Assembly (NCBI GenBank): GCA_902520195.1
Contig: CABYND010000014.1
Span: 1-49,123, forward strand
Reading direction: 5' to 3'
Source: Halieaceae bacterium
Lineage (GTDB): Bacteria; Pseudomonadota; Gammaproteobacteria; Pseudomonadales; Halieaceae
DNA: 49,123 bases
Positions within the stretch are counted from its first letter, which is position 1. Every line of letters starts with the position of its first letter. The notes beneath the pieces were generated by a model. The model was not told the DNA's origin. It did not search any database and was given only the letters and a program-made list of their open reading frames with translations. Below, one piece after another: positions 11,026 to 20,114 of this stretch. The position numbers and the translations under genes were made by a program.

Positions 11026-12365
11026 TCGGCAAGGGCCACTTGCTGTGAGTTGCGAAGGCTGGCCAGCTGCTGCACGGGCTGCCAAATCGAGGCGAGGTAC
11101 CTGGGCAGCTCCTCCTCGGGCAGCGATCGCGCTTTGGGCAGAATCTTGTGCACCGTGCGGGGATTGCGATGCACGCCATTCACCAGAAATTCGTAGTGCA
11201 GGTGAGGCCCCGTTGCTGCGCCCGTTGAGCCGACGGTGCCAATCACGTTGCCCTGTTTCACCCGCGCACCTCTCTTCACCCTGAGCCGGTGCAGATGAAG
11301 GTAATGGGTTTCGAACTGCTCCCCGTGTTGAATGAACACATAGTTGCCGTTCAGCCGGGTATAGCCCGCTTCGGTTACGCGCCCGTCGCCCGCCGCATAA
11401 ACAGGTGTACCGCGACGTGCGGCGTAGTCGGTACCGCGATGCGGGCGCCGGGTTTTATAAATGGGATGCAGTCGGTTTGGGTTGAAGTTTGAGCTGACGC
11501 GGGTGAAATCCAGCGGTGCCAGCAGAAAGGCTTTGCGCATGCTGACGCCGAATTCGTTGTAGTAGCTGGTGTCGCCCTCTACATCGGTATACCGGTAGGC
11601 TTCGAACGTCTCGCCGCGATTGGTGAAGCTGGCTGCCAGAATCGGGCCGTCGTCGTAGCGCTCGCCGTCCAGCACGAGCTCTTCGTACAGCACATGGATA
11701 GTGTCGCCGGTGCGGGGGTCCATGACAAAGTCGATCACACCACCAAAAATGCCCGCCAGTTCCATGATCATGCCGTCGCTCAGGCCGGCATCGCTACCCG
11801 CGATAAACAGGGAGCTGTCGATGGTCATGGAGACATCCCGCGCGACCCGCTCGGGAACGCGCGTGAGGTCTGAGGCGATGAAGGCGTCGCCCTGCTGCTC
11901 ATAGACCGTTGTCAAAAGCGGAGACTGCTCGTGTCGAAGCGCGAGTAGATCACCGTCGGGATCCGATTGGAAACTGATGGTCTCTCCGGGGTAGATCCGT
12001 CTGAGAGAGCGGTCGTCGTTGTTGCGCGCCACGCGGTATAGATCTGTATCGGTGAAACCGGCGCGGTTAAAGATCAGGCTCAGGTTGTCGCCATGCCCCA
12101 CGATAAAATCTTGCCAGGGAGGTTCGAGCGGCGGCTCCTCGATCACCTCGGGCGCGGGAGCCGAGCCTAACTCTGCGGCTGAGCCGTCCGCATCACCCTC
12201 CGCCTCAGCGATCGGCGCGTCTATCTGCTCGGGCCCTGACAGCGACAACCCCATGACCAGCAGCAGGGCGCCCACCATTGCCATCCAGATCAGCGGACGC
12301 CGATGCAGTGGCGTCTCGGGCACAGTCAGCAGTGTGGCCCCTCGAGGGACGGATTTACGCGGCAT
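11022..12365 (-). CDS. M23-family murein DD-endopeptidase (MepM/YebA-like)
   Basis: A 447-residue envelope protein with one N-terminal membrane helix (about 25-43), an acidic Ala/Glu/Pro linker, a LysM/OapA-like peptidoglycan-binding domain (about 84-135), and a C-terminal LytM/M23 zinc peptidase. The zinc ligands H309 and D313 (HRGTD) and H390 of TGPHLHYEF (385-393) are present, with H354 in ETHYLHL as the other active-site region, so the enzyme should be active. It probably cleaves peptide crosslinks to allow cell-wall growth. Its TGA overlaps the anmK GTG, linking crosslink cleavage with recycling. Confidence 0.92.
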   Translation of the reverse strand: MPRKSVPRGATLLTVPETPLHRRPLIWMAMVGALLLVMGLSLSGPEQIDAPIAEAEGDADGSAAELGSAPAPEVIEEPPLEPPWQDFIVGHGDNLSLIFNRAGFTDTDLYRVARNNDDRSLRRIYPGETISFQSDPDGDLLALRHEQSPLLTTVYEQQGDAFIASDLTRVPERVARDVSMTIDSSLFIAGSDAGLSDGMIMELAGIFGGVIDFVMDPRTGDTIHVLYEELVLDGERYDDGPILAASFTNRGETFEAYRYTDVEGDTSYYNEFGVSMRKAFLLAPLDFTRVSSNFNPNRLHPIYKTRRPHRGTDYAARRGTPVYAAGDGRVTEAGYTRLNGNYVFIQHGEQFETHYLHLHRLRVKRGARVKQGNVIGTVGSTGAATGPHLHYEFLVNGVHRNPRTVHKILPKARSLPEEELPRYLASIWQPVQQLASLRNSQQVALAE

Positions 12366-12396
12366 GACGGTTCATCGTTGCGCTGGCGTGATTGGC

Positions 12397-12402
12397 ATTA
12401 TA
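12397..12402 (-). promoter_or_regulatory. Candidate -10 box for the M23 peptidase - anmK pair
   Basis: A perfect TATAAT on the minus strand lies about 32 bases before the M23 peptidase start. No good -35 hexamer is found 16-18 bases further upstream, so an activator or another sigma factor may be needed. Confidence 0.35.
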
Positions 12403-12547
12403 TACGGCCCTATCCCGGCTTCGGATAACGACGAAGGCAGTCGATGTGGGATTGCTGCCGGTCCCATGGCCGGCGGTTTATGGGATACTCCCGCATCGCC
12501 CTGATTCAGCCGAGACTGACGCCGCTTTTGTATAGAGCACACTGCCG

Positions 12548-13843
12548 ATGATGTCCAGCGAACTCCTAGACGACCTGCGTGCGCGCGACCTGATTTTTCA
12601 GATCGCGGGGGAGGATGCGATCGCAGAGTGGCTCTCTGCCGAACCGCGTACCCTCTACTGCGGCTTTGATCCCACTGCGGACAGTCTGCACATTGGTTCT
12701 CTGGTCCCGCTACTCGTGCTGCGGCGCTTTCAGGAGGCGGGTCACCGCCCCATTGCCCTGGTCGGTGGTGCCACCGGTTTGATTGGAGACCCCAGCTTCA
12801 GGGCTGCGGAGCGACAGATGAATACGCCCGAAGTCGTCGGGGGGTGGGTCGAAAAAATTCGCGGGCAGGTCAGCCAGTTTATTAACCTCGACGGCGATGA
12901 CCCCGCGCTAGTGGTGAACAATCTGGACTGGACGGCCAACATCGATGTGCTCGATTTTTTGCGCGACGTTGGCAAGCATTTTTCGGTGAACAACATGATC
13001 GGCAAGGAGGCGGTCCGCCAGCGACTCGATCGAGAGGGTGCCGGCATCAGCTTCACCGAGTTCAGCTACATGACCCTTCAGTCCTTCGATTTTTCAGAGC
13101 TCTATCGGTTGCATGGCTGTGGCCTGCAAATCGGGGGATCCGATCAATGGGGCAACATTACCGGCGGTATCGATCTCACGCGCCGTCTACACGGTGCCCA
13201 GGTCTTTGGCTTAACACTGCCTCTCGTGACCAAAGCCGACGGCACCAAGTTTGGTAAAACCGAGTCGGGCACCATTTGGCTAGACGCCAATCGCACCTCG
13301 CCCTATGCCTTCTACCAATTCTGGTTGGGCACGGCGGATGCCGATGTCTACCGCTTTCTACGCTACTTCACCTTTTTGCCCGTTGATGAGATTGCAGCGA
13401 TTGAGCAGGCCGACGCGGAGCGCGCGGGTCGGCCGGAGGCGCAGCAGATCCTGGCGCGAGAAGTGACCCGTCTGGTGCACGGCGACGCCGGACTGACCGC
13501 GGCCGAGCGGATTACCGAGGCGCTTTTCTCCGGGGATCCGAGCGCGCTGGGCGAAGCGGATCTTGCCCAATTGGCCTTGGATGGACTGCCCGCTGAAAAG
13601 ATCAAAAGGGACGATGTGCCGCCAACATTTACTCAGCTCTTGGCACAGCTGGGCGTCGCGGCGGGCAAGCAAATCAAAGACGCGCTGGCGCGAGAGGCTA
13701 TTCTGGTGAACGGACAGCCCGTGACAGGCGGACCAACGGTGACCTGTGAGGAGGCGCTGGCACCGCAGCGAGCGCTGCATGGCCGGTTCTTCCTGGTGCG
13801 CTTTGGCAAAAAGAAATACCACCTCCTTTTTGAGGATGCCTGA
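12548..13843 (+). CDS. tyrS: Tyrosyl-tRNA synthetase
   Basis: Class I aminoacyl-tRNA synthetase charging tRNA-Tyr, 431 residues if the first of two adjacent ATGs is used. The HIGH signature is HIGS (48-51) and the KMSKS loop is KFGKT (234-238). [20 protein letters not shown] is the tyrosine/ATP pocket, and an S4 RNA-binding domain ends the protein. The KFGKT form is that of the longer bacterial TyrS clade. Its place beside anmK and the M23 peptidase copies the Pseudomonas arrangement. The LOG gene start overlaps its last codons. Confidence 0.97.
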   Translation: MMSSELLDDLRARDLIFQIAGEDAIAEWLSAEPRTLYCGFDPTADSLHIGSLVPLLVLRRFQEAGHRPIALVGGATGLIGDPSFRAAERQMNTPEVVGGWVEKIRGQVSQFINLDGDDPALVVNNLDWTANIDVLDFLRDVGKHFSVNNMIGKEAVRQRLDREGAGISFTEFSYMTLQSFDFSELYRLHGCGLQIGGSDQWGNITGGIDLTRRLHGAQVFGLTLPLVTKADGTKFGKTESGTIWLDANRTSPYAFYQFWLGTADADVYRFLRYFTFLPVDEIAAIEQADAERAGRPEAQQILAREVTRLVHGDAGLTAAERITEALFSGDPSALGEADLAQLALDGLPAEKIKRDDVPPTFTQLLAQLGVAAGKQIKDALAREAILVNGQPVTGGPTVTCEEALAPQRALHGRFFLVRFGKKKYHLLFEDA

Positions 13844-14501
13844 GCTCAACCTGTCCGAACAGGATGCCTATCTGCTGGCGCAGATCCAGACAGATTTATC
13901 CTCAGCCACGACTTTATTGAGTGAGTTGCCCAGCGGCGTCACGGTATTCGGTAGTGCACGCACAGCACCCGATGATGCGGCATATCAGTGCGCCTGGCGC
14001 TTAGGCGCCTGGTTGGGGCGCGCCGGTCTGCCCGTGCTAACGGGCGGTGGGCCTGGCATCATGGAAGCAGTGAACCGAGGGGCGCGTGAAGCGGATGGCA
14101 TTTCGGTGGGGCTCAATATCGAGCTGCCCTATGAGCAAACCCCCAATCCGCATCTGACACATCAACTGCACTTCCACCATTTTTCGACCCGCAAACTGAT
14201 GCTCACGCGCTATTCCCGGGGTTTCGTTATCTTCCCCGGTGGGTTTGGCACCACGGATGAACTGCTGGAGCTGCTGGTCGCTTTTCATGCGGACCGCGGC
14301 GCTCGTCACCCCATGGTGTTGGTCGACGGCGCGTTTTGGTCAGGTCTGTTGACTTGGTTCACCGAGCAGCTTGTGTCCCGGCAGTTGATCGACTTGCACA
14401 ACACTGATTTCATTGAAGTGGTTGACGATGAGAAGGCCGCACTGGGTGTGTTGCTGGGAGCCGAGGCCGCAGCCCATTTGATGGGCCGACATCCCGAATA
14501 G
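13836..14501 (+). CDS. LOG-family nucleotide phosphoribohydrolase
   Basis: A 221-residue Rossmann-like protein of the LOG/TIGR00730 family. The two signatures GGGPGIMEA (70-78) and PGGFGTTDE (134-142) supply substrate binding and the catalytic glutamate. Bacterial members hydrolyse the N-glycosidic bond of AMP or cytokinin monophosphates. The length suits the standalone type. A longer frame exists upstream within tyrS, but the ATG at 13836 ([10 protein letters not shown]) overlaps tyrS by only 8 bases and starts the family-like part. Confidence 0.88.
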   Translation: MPELNLSEQDAYLLAQIQTDLSSATTLLSELPSGVTVFGSARTAPDDAAYQCAWRLGAWLGRAGLPVLTGGGPGIMEAVNRGAREADGISVGLNIELPYEQTPNPHLTHQLHFHHFSTRKLMLTRYSRGFVIFPGGFGTTDELLELLVAFHADRGARHPMVLVDGAFWSGLLTWFTEQLVSRQLIDLHNTDFIEVVDDEKAALGVLLGAEAAAHLMGRHPE

Positions 14502-14504
14502 CGG

Positions 14505-15044
14505 GTGTCTCAAGGGAAGCGTGTGAAGAACCTCTATTTGCTGCGACACGCTAAATCGAGCTGGGATGACCCGTCTTTGAGCGATGCTGAGCGGCCATTG
14601 AATGGACGGGGCCGGCGTGATGCCCCCCGGATGGGCGCAGCACTGGGCGATCGTTTGCCACCCATGACTTTTCATGTGAGTCCCGCTGAGCGGGCGCGGC
14701 AAACCTTCGGCGCCCTGCAACAAAGCTGGACAGGGCTGGAAGTGCATCATGGCATCATGGAACCCGCGCTCTACACCTTTGACTACAGTGAGGTGCTGCG
14801 GTGGATTGCGGCACAACCCGATGACACCGACAGTCTCGCGCTGGTGGGTCACAACCCGGCGTTCACTGAACTGGTCAATTTCCTTGTCGGTCCGGGTACG
14901 CTGAACAATCTCCCTACGGCCGGTTGGGCAGAGCTCTCGATCCGCATCGATGAGTGGTCGCAGGCACCCGATGCAAAGGGGGAGGGCGAGCTTGCTTATC
15001 AGCTCTTTCCAAAGTCTCTGGCTCAAAGCGATGGGGGCAACTGA
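14505..15044 (+). CDS. sixA: SixA-type histidine phosphatase
   Basis: A 179-residue histidine-phosphatase-superfamily protein. The catalytic RHA motif is R14-H15 in LYLLRHAKSSW, and the second active-site histidine lies in ALVGHNPAFTELVNFL. SixA removes phosphate from phosphohistidine, for example on HPt domains or PTS proteins. The RHAKSSW opening and small size fit SixA. The start is a GTG at 14505, three bases after the LOG gene. It lies directly upstream of nagZ with a 3-base gap, so the three genes are probably one transcript. Physiological target unknown. Confidence 0.85.
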   Translation: MSQGKRVKNLYLLRHAKSSWDDPSLSDAERPLNGRGRRDAPRMGAALGDRLPPMTFHVSPAERARQTFGALQQSWTGLEVHHGIMEPALYTFDYSEVLRWIAAQPDDTDSLALVGHNPAFTELVNFLVGPGTLNNLPTAGWAELSIRIDEWSQAPDAKGEGELAYQLFPKSLAQSDGGN

Positions 15045-15047
15045 CTG

Positions 15048-16070
15048 ATGCTGCCTGTGATCTTTGGTTTGTCCGGGCCATGTCTGACCGTGGACGAGCA
15101 GTCGTTTTTCAAAGAAGGGAACCCCGCGGGGTACATTCTCTTTGCCCGCAATGTCGAGAACCCCCAGCAACTGCGTGCGTTGACGGATTCCCTGCGCGAT
15201 CTCGCCGGGCGTGACGACTTGCCGATCCTGATCGACCAGGAGGGGGGGCGCATCGCCCGGCTCGGGCCTTCGCACTGGCGGGCGTGGCCCGCCGCCGCCA
15301 CATTGGCCGGTCTGTCGGATTCGCCAGCGTTGGCAGACCTTGATCGCGCGATCGCCAGGGTGCAGTGCAATTATGAGGCGCTGGGTCTGGAACTGGCGGC
15401 GATGGGTATCAACGTCACCTGCGCGCCGGTGCTCGACGTGCCCCAGCCAGATGCCCACGGCATTATCGGAGATCGCGCCTTTGCGCAGACGCCAGACATC
15501 GTGGCCAAATTGGGGCGGGCCTGTCTAGTCGGTTTACAGCTCGCGGGTGTGGCCGGCGTGATCAAACATATCCCCGGTCACGGCCGGGCACTCAGTGATT
15601 CCCATGAATCGCTGCCGCGGGTGACAGCGAGTGAGCTTGAGTTGGCTGTCGACTGTGCACCTTTTACCGAATTGGCCGATGCATCCATAGCCATGACCGC
15701 ACACGTGATCTTTGAGGCCTGGGATGCCGAGCACTGCGCCAGTGTCTCTGCCACCGTGATTCAGGAGCAAATCCGCCAGCGTATCGGCTTCGATGGTCTG
15801 CTGATCAGCGATGATCTGGATATGAAGGCCCTGGCGGGGGATATTTCCGATCGCGCCTCAGCAGTGCTGGCCGCAGGGTGTGATATTGCGCTTAACTGCT
15901 GGGGTCGGCTCGATGACATGACCGGGATTGCCGAGCAGGTGCCTGCCATGACGCCCGAGGTCGCTGAGCGTCTTGCCCGCGCCTGCGCACCGCTCCGGGT
16001 CGCGCAGCCATCCGCTGCTTTGAACGCGCGCATCGAAGAGCTGCTCGCGCGGCGGGAGTCACTGGCCTGA
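15048..16070 (+). CDS. nagZ: Beta-N-acetylhexosaminidase NagZ
   Basis: GH3 enzyme that removes GlcNAc from GlcNAc-anhMurNAc(-peptides) in the cytoplasm during cell-wall recycling; its product is the AnmK substrate. It has 340 residues. The catalytic elements LIDQEGGRIARL (61-72), KHIPGHGR (173-180), DSH (184-186) and the nucleophile loop SDDLDMKAL (254-262) are complete. From memory, the opening (FGLSGPCLTVDEQSFF) and the DLPILIDQEGG wording are closer to alphaproteobacterial NagZ than to the usual gammaproteobacterial enzyme. See findings. Confidence 0.93.
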   Translation: MLPVIFGLSGPCLTVDEQSFFKEGNPAGYILFARNVENPQQLRALTDSLRDLAGRDDLPILIDQEGGRIARLGPSHWRAWPAAATLAGLSDSPALADLDRAIARVQCNYEALGLELAAMGINVTCAPVLDVPQPDAHGIIGDRAFAQTPDIVAKLGRACLVGLQLAGVAGVIKHIPGHGRALSDSHESLPRVTASELELAVDCAPFTELADASIAMTAHVIFEAWDAEHCASVSATVIQEQIRQRIGFDGLLISDDLDMKALAGDISDRASAVLAAGCDIALNCWGRLDDMTGIAEQVPAMTPEVAERLARACAPLRVAQPSAALNARIEELLARRESLA

Positions 16071-16103
16071 GTGACCGGGGGGTGCATTGCAGGGTCGATT
16101 CCC

Positions 16104-16109
16104 TACAAT
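16104..16109 (+). promoter_or_regulatory. Candidate -10 box giving a leaderless lipoprotein mRNA
   Basis: TACAAT (five of six consensus bases) ends six bases before the ATG at 16116, and no Shine-Dalgarno sequence precedes that ATG. If used, transcription would begin at or next to the start codon. No good -35 is visible. Confidence 0.25.
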
Positions 16110-16115
16110 AGCGCG

Positions 16116-16385
16116 ATGCGTATCAGCCGGTTGCCCAGTTTTTTTCTCACACTGTTGCCCGTTCTGCTAGCGGGGTGTAATGCCGTAACGCCCAGCCGCG
16201 ACGGTGGATCCTCTGCTGGTGGCTGGCAGGCCTGTGAGGCCGAGCGACCCAAGGTCTGCACCATGATTTATGACCCAGTCTGTGCCCGGCGCAGCACGGG
16301 TGAAGTCGCCGACTATGCCTCACCGTGTAATGCCTGCGCCGATGTGACCGTGACCGCCTGGCACCCCGAAACCTGCGAGGAATAG
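16116..16385 (+). CDS. Small lipoprotein with Kazal-like cysteine pattern
   Basis: An 89-residue lipoprotein. The signal peptide MRISRLPSFFLTLLPVLLAG ends at a lipobox (LLAGC). The mature part has CEAERPKVCTMIYDPVCARR, then DYASPCNACADVTVTAWHPETC. The CxMxYDPVC start and the Y-x-S-x-C-x-A-C spacing resemble a Kazal-type serine protease inhibitor domain, though shortened. The frame opens upstream at 16071, but only the ATG at 16116 places the signal peptide correctly. It is followed one base later by the symporter. Role: possibly inhibition of envelope or exogenous proteases; inferred. Confidence 0.72.
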   Translation: MRISRLPSFFLTLLPVLLAGCNAVTPSRDGGSSAGGWQACEAERPKVCTMIYDPVCARRSTGEVADYASPCNACADVTVTAWHPETCEE

Positions 16386-16386
16386 C

Positions 16387-17700
16387 ATGTCCCTGACCAA
16401 TCGCATTTTGCTTGCCATGGTGGCGGGTATCGCTCTCGGTTCCCTGCTTGAGTGGCTCATGGGTGCCCTCGATCCCGCGGGCGGGTTACACGCCTTGATC
16501 GAGAACGGCTTGATACTGGGCCTCTTCGACGTCGTGGGCAGAATCTTTATCGCGTCGTTGAAGCTGCTGGTCGTGCCGCTGGTCATGGTATCGCTCATTT
16601 GCGGCATGAGCTCGTTAGGTGCCAGCTCTCGGATGGGTTCCATCGCAGGCCGCACCGTCGGCCTCTACTTATTCACCACCTGCGTGGCGGTCACGCTGGG
16701 CTTGAGTGCGGCGCTACTGATCGGCCCGGGTAAGGGCGTTGAGGCCGTGGCCTCGGCGGCCTATGAGGCCAAGGCGGCACCTCCCCTCACCGATACGTTG
16801 GTGAACATCTTCCCCAGCAACCCTTTCAAAGCCATGGCCGAAGGCCAAATGCTACAAGTGATTGTGTTTGCCCTGCTAGTGGGCTTCGCCCTGACCCGCG
16901 CTGGCGACGCGGGAGAGCGCATCGCGAATTGGTTTCGCGATATGGAAGTGATTGTGATGAAGATGGTGGGCATCCTCATCGAACTGGCGCCCTATGGTGT
17001 ATTCGCGCTGTTGACCAAGCTGTTCGCGACCATGGGCTTTGGCACCATTGTGGATCTTGCGGTCTACTTCTTCACCCTGCTTGGCGTGCTTTTGTTCCAC
17101 GGTCTGGTGGTGTACACAAGCTTGCTCAGAACTTTGACCGGCCTGAGTCCCGCGGTGCTGTTGCAGAAAATGCGCCGGGTCTGGGCCTTTGCGTTCTCAA
17201 CCGCATCCTCCGGCGCCACGTTGCCGATCACCCTGCGCACGGTCGAGAAGCGCCTGGGTGTGAGTAAAAGCGTCGCCGGCTTCACAGTGCCGCTGGGCGC
17301 GACCATCAATATGGATGGTACCGCCATCATGCAGGGCGTGGCCACCGTCTTTATCGCTCAGGTCTACGGCGTGGATCTGACCAGTGGGCAAATCCTCATG
17401 GTGGTGATGACCGCAACCCTCGCATCGATTGGTACCGCAGCGGTACCCGGTGTTGGACTCATTACATTGGCGCTGGTGCTGCAGCAGGCGGGACTGCCGG
17501 TGGAGGGGGTTGCCCTGATTATCGGTGTAGACCGGTTCCTAGATATGGTGCGCACCATGGTGAATGTCACAGGGGACGCCACCGTGGCCACGATCGTCGC
17601 GCATCAGGAAGGCCAGCTCGATCAGAAGATCTATCTCGACCCCAACGCTGATCATGACGGTGACCTTGAGGAACCCCAGACAACGGGAGCGGCCGCATGA
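16387..17700 (+). CDS. Dicarboxylate/amino acid:cation symporter (DAACS/SLC1 family)
   Basis: A 437-residue inner-membrane transporter with the full GltP/DctA architecture. It has eight membrane helices plus re-entrant loops HP1 (FSTASSGATLPITL) and HP2 (near ATLASIGTAAVPGVGL), the NMDGTA motif in TM7, and DRFLDMVRTMVNVTGDA in TM8. It takes up glutamate, aspartate or C4-dicarboxylates with H+ or Na+. Substrate cannot be fixed by eye. The C-terminus is acidic. The MBL hydrolase start overlaps its stop (ATGA). Confidence 0.93.
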   Translation: MSLTNRILLAMVAGIALGSLLEWLMGALDPAGGLHALIENGLILGLFDVVGRIFIASLKLLVVPLVMVSLICGMSSLGASSRMGSIAGRTVGLYLFTTCVAVTLGLSAALLIGPGKGVEAVASAAYEAKAAPPLTDTLVNIFPSNPFKAMAEGQMLQVIVFALLVGFALTRAGDAGERIANWFRDMEVIVMKMVGILIELAPYGVFALLTKLFATMGFGTIVDLAVYFFTLLGVLLFHGLVVYTSLLRTLTGLSPAVLLQKMRRVWAFAFSTASSGATLPITLRTVEKRLGVSKSVAGFTVPLGATINMDGTAIMQGVATVFIAQVYGVDLTSGQILMVVMTATLASIGTAAVPGVGLITLALVLQQAGLPVEGVALIIGVDRFLDMVRTMVNVTGDATVATIVAHQEGQLDQKIYLDPNADHDGDLEEPQTTGAAA

Positions 17701-18347
17701 GCCTGAAAGTGCAGGTCGTGCCTGTAACGCCCTACCAGCAGAACTGCTCGATCATCCAGTGTCAGGCGACAGGCCTCGCGGCGATTGTGGACCCGGGCGG
17801 TGACATTGAGCGCATCGAGGCGGCCATCACAAAAATGGACGCCACGGTAGAGAAAGTCCTGCTTACCCACGGACATCTCGACCACTGCGCTGCAGCCGAT
17901 GTGCTACGTCAGAAGCTCACAGTGCCCATGGAGGGCCCAGAACAGAGCGACAGCTTCTGGATCGACAAGCTGCCCGAGTGGTGTGAGATGGCCGGCTTCC
18001 CGAAGGCCGAACCTTTCACGCCGGATCGTTGGCTAGAGGACGGCGACACCGTCACCGTGGGCGAGCAGACGCTCGAGGTGATTCATTGTCCAGGCCATAC
18101 GCCGGGCCACGTCGTGTTTTTACATCGGGAAACCCAACTCGCGTGGGTTGGTGACGTGATCTTTGCCGGGTCGATCGGGCGCACGGATTTCCCCATGGGC
18201 AATCACGAGCAGCTGATTCACTCGATTCGGGAAAAGCTCTTTCCGATCGGTGACGACATTCGCTTCGTCCCCGGCCACGGGCCGGCCTCGACCTTTGGTC
18301 AGGAGCGTGTCAGCAACCCCTTCGTGGCGGATGAGCAGCACGGCTGA
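17697..18347 (+). CDS. MBL-fold metallohydrolase (glyoxalase II-like, YcbL type)
   Basis: A 216-residue metallo-beta-lactamase-fold enzyme. The metal-binding motif is THGHLDH (57-63), followed by HCPGHTPGHVVF, the bridging aspartate in WVGDVIFAGSIGRTDFP, and the last ligand in FVPGHGPAS. The compact size and GSIGRTDFP place it with the YcbL/single-domain glyoxalase II group that hydrolyses S-lactoylglutathione or related thioesters. Physiological substrate unknown. It starts inside the symporter stop codon and ends exactly where the convergent amidohydrolase ends. Confidence 0.88.
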   Translation: MSLKVQVVPVTPYQQNCSIIQCQATGLAAIVDPGGDIERIEAAITKMDATVEKVLLTHGHLDHCAAADVLRQKLTVPMEGPEQSDSFWIDKLPEWCEMAGFPKAEPFTPDRWLEDGDTVTVGEQTLEVIHCPGHTPGHVVFLHRETQLAWVGDVIFAGSIGRTDFPMGNHEQLIHSIREKLFPIGDDIRFVPGHGPASTFGQERVSNPFVADEQHG

Positions 18348-20087
18348 TTAGGGCGTGGGGTAGGGCTCCCCTGCAAATACCGTCGCTTTTACTTTGATCT
18401 GCCGCAGCGCATCGCCCTGCACGGTCATGGGGTCGGCCTCTAGCACCACGAAGTCCGCGCGTTTGCCCGCACGAATAGACCCGATTTCATTCTCCCGACC
18501 CATTACGGCTGCCGCACCCGAGGTGACTGCTCTGAGTGCCGAGGCTCGCGAGAGTCGCTCTGTTTCCAGGCCCTTGGCGCCACTGATCGTCTCGCGTTCA
18601 CTCGCTGCCCACACCAAGGTTAGTGGAGACAGTGGTGCCATGGGCGCATCCGAGTGGAGGGTCAGCGGCACGCCGTTGCGCTCGAGCGACCCGAGACGGG
18701 TCATTTGTGCTGCCCGATCGGGGCCAAGCCAATTCCCCGAGTAGGCCTCGGAGAGAATGTAATGGTAATAGGGGTTCACCGACGCCTGCGCGCCCAGCTT
18801 GGCCAGTTGCGCGCTCTGTTGCTCGGTGCTGTAGGCCAGATGCTCAATGGTGGAGCGATGATCCGGGCGGGGAAAGTCTTGCTGCAGCCCCTCGATCAGC
18901 CTCAGGAATCGATCCACGGCCGCATCGCCGTTGGCGTGAGCGTGGAGCTGAAACCCCGCCCGCCAAAACACCTCTCCATAGGCGCGCAGCATGGGCTCCG
19001 GCACCATCCAAACACCCTCATGGCCATCGAGATAGCCGGGCGGACCCATCTGAGCGAGTCCCGAGAATATCGCGCCGTCGATCATGAGTTTGAAGTGATT
19101 GCCCACCATCACGCGGTCATCGTTACCGGTTTGCCATTCCAGAATCTCTGCCAGCGCCTCTTCAGGGGTTTTACCGCGGGTCAGAAAGTCGACAATGATT
19201 GGCGTCAGGATGAGGCGCACCGGCACCGGGTAGGCGTTGGCTGCGGCGCGCACGCCGGCGATCTCCCCGACGGGGTTGCCGTAGATGCCCGTGCCCATAT
19301 CAAGCGCGGTGGTGACACCCGCCTGATGCAGCATGGCGAGAAAGTTGGACATGCCGCCGCCAAAGCGCTGTGGCGTGAAGAGGAACCCGAGCTTGGGCAC
19401 GACGGCCTTTAGACCATTCTCGTAAAAGTGGCCTCGCACCCAGTCAGCGCCCTCGTCCATCTGCGCATCGGTCTCGGTGACACCTAGCAAGGCCCAAGCT
19501 GCGTCGTTGCCAACCAGCTCGTGGAAGGAGCGATGCCAGAGCATCACCGGTTGCTCACCGAACATCTCGTTCAGATCCTCGCGCCAGATCTTGCCGTGCC
19601 AGAGAGGGTGATAGCCCCAAGTGATAAAGGGCACGGTGGGGTCGTCGTGCTGGACGGCTAGTGCTTTCAGGTGCGCACGATACCCCTCCGGGGTGGTCTC
19701 GCCGGGGAACTCGCCGGTGGGCAACGACCAGTCATCGGGGGCCAGAAACGGGAACTGAGTGAGCACTGCGGGCAGAGCAGGGTGCACATGGGGGTCGATG
19801 AATCCCGGTAGCAGAATGTCATTGGCAAATTGGCGGTCAACACGGCCGCTGCGCGCCTCAAGGAGGGGTTGAAGCGAGTCCTCGCTGCCCACCGCGACGA
19901 TCAAGCCATCCTCTACCGCCACCGCGGTAGCAATAGGCAGGGCGGGCTCCATGGTGCGGATCAGCTCTGCTGTATACACCACGAGCTCGGCGCGGGCAGG
20001 CGCTATGACTGCCAGCAGCGTAACCGCGGCCAACACAATTCGGAGGCGTAGTAGAGTCCAATGGGGCGGCTGAAAAGCGCGGGCCAT
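18348..20087 (-). CDS. Exported amidohydrolase (YtcJ-like)
   Basis: A 579-residue metal-dependent amidohydrolase of the amidohydrolase_3/YtcJ type. A signal peptide (about residues 1-33, cleavage after APARA) exports it. The N-terminal composite beta domain leads into GFIDPHVHPAL with metal ligands H100 and H102. Later metal and active-site residues are in LHAHANGDAAVDRFL, STIEHLAY and LHSDAPMAPLSP. The substrate is an unknown amide or ester. It is the last gene of the long minus-strand run, 27 bases after the M48 protease. Whether it belongs to the same functional system is uncertain. Confidence 0.85.
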   Translation of the reverse strand: MARAFQPPHWTLLRLRIVLAAVTLLAVIAPARAELVVYTAELIRTMEPALPIATAVAVEDGLIVAVGSEDSLQPLLEARSGRVDRQFANDILLPGFIDPHVHPALPAVLTQFPFLAPDDWSLPTGEFPGETTPEGYRAHLKALAVQHDDPTVPFITWGYHPLWHGKIWREDLNEMFGEQPVMLWHRSFHELVGNDAAWALLGVTETDAQMDEGADWVRGHFYENGLKAVVPKLGFLFTPQRFGGGMSNFLAMLHQAGVTTALDMGTGIYGNPVGEIAGVRAAANAYPVPVRLILTPIIVDFLTRGKTPEEALAEILEWQTGNDDRVMVGNHFKLMIDGAIFSGLAQMGPPGYLDGHEGVWMVPEPMLRAYGEVFWRAGFQLHAHANGDAAVDRFLRLIEGLQQDFPRPDHRSTIEHLAYSTEQQSAQLAKLGAQASVNPYYHYILSEAYSGNWLGPDRAAQMTRLGSLERNGVPLTLHSDAPMAPLSPLTLVWAASERETISGAKGLETERLSRASALRAVTSGAAAVMGRENEIGSIRAGKRADFVVLEADPMTVQGDALRQIKVKATVFAGEPYPTP

Positions 20088-20114
20088 AACGGCAGGTCCA
20101 CTTGGCTTGAGAGA

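Noticed and set aside
16091-16104. AGGGTCGATTCCCT looks like a tRNA T-arm, suggesting a tRNA end or att site.
   Set aside because: The loop has six bases, not seven, no other tRNA arms or acceptor pairing are found around it, and nagZ ends just before.
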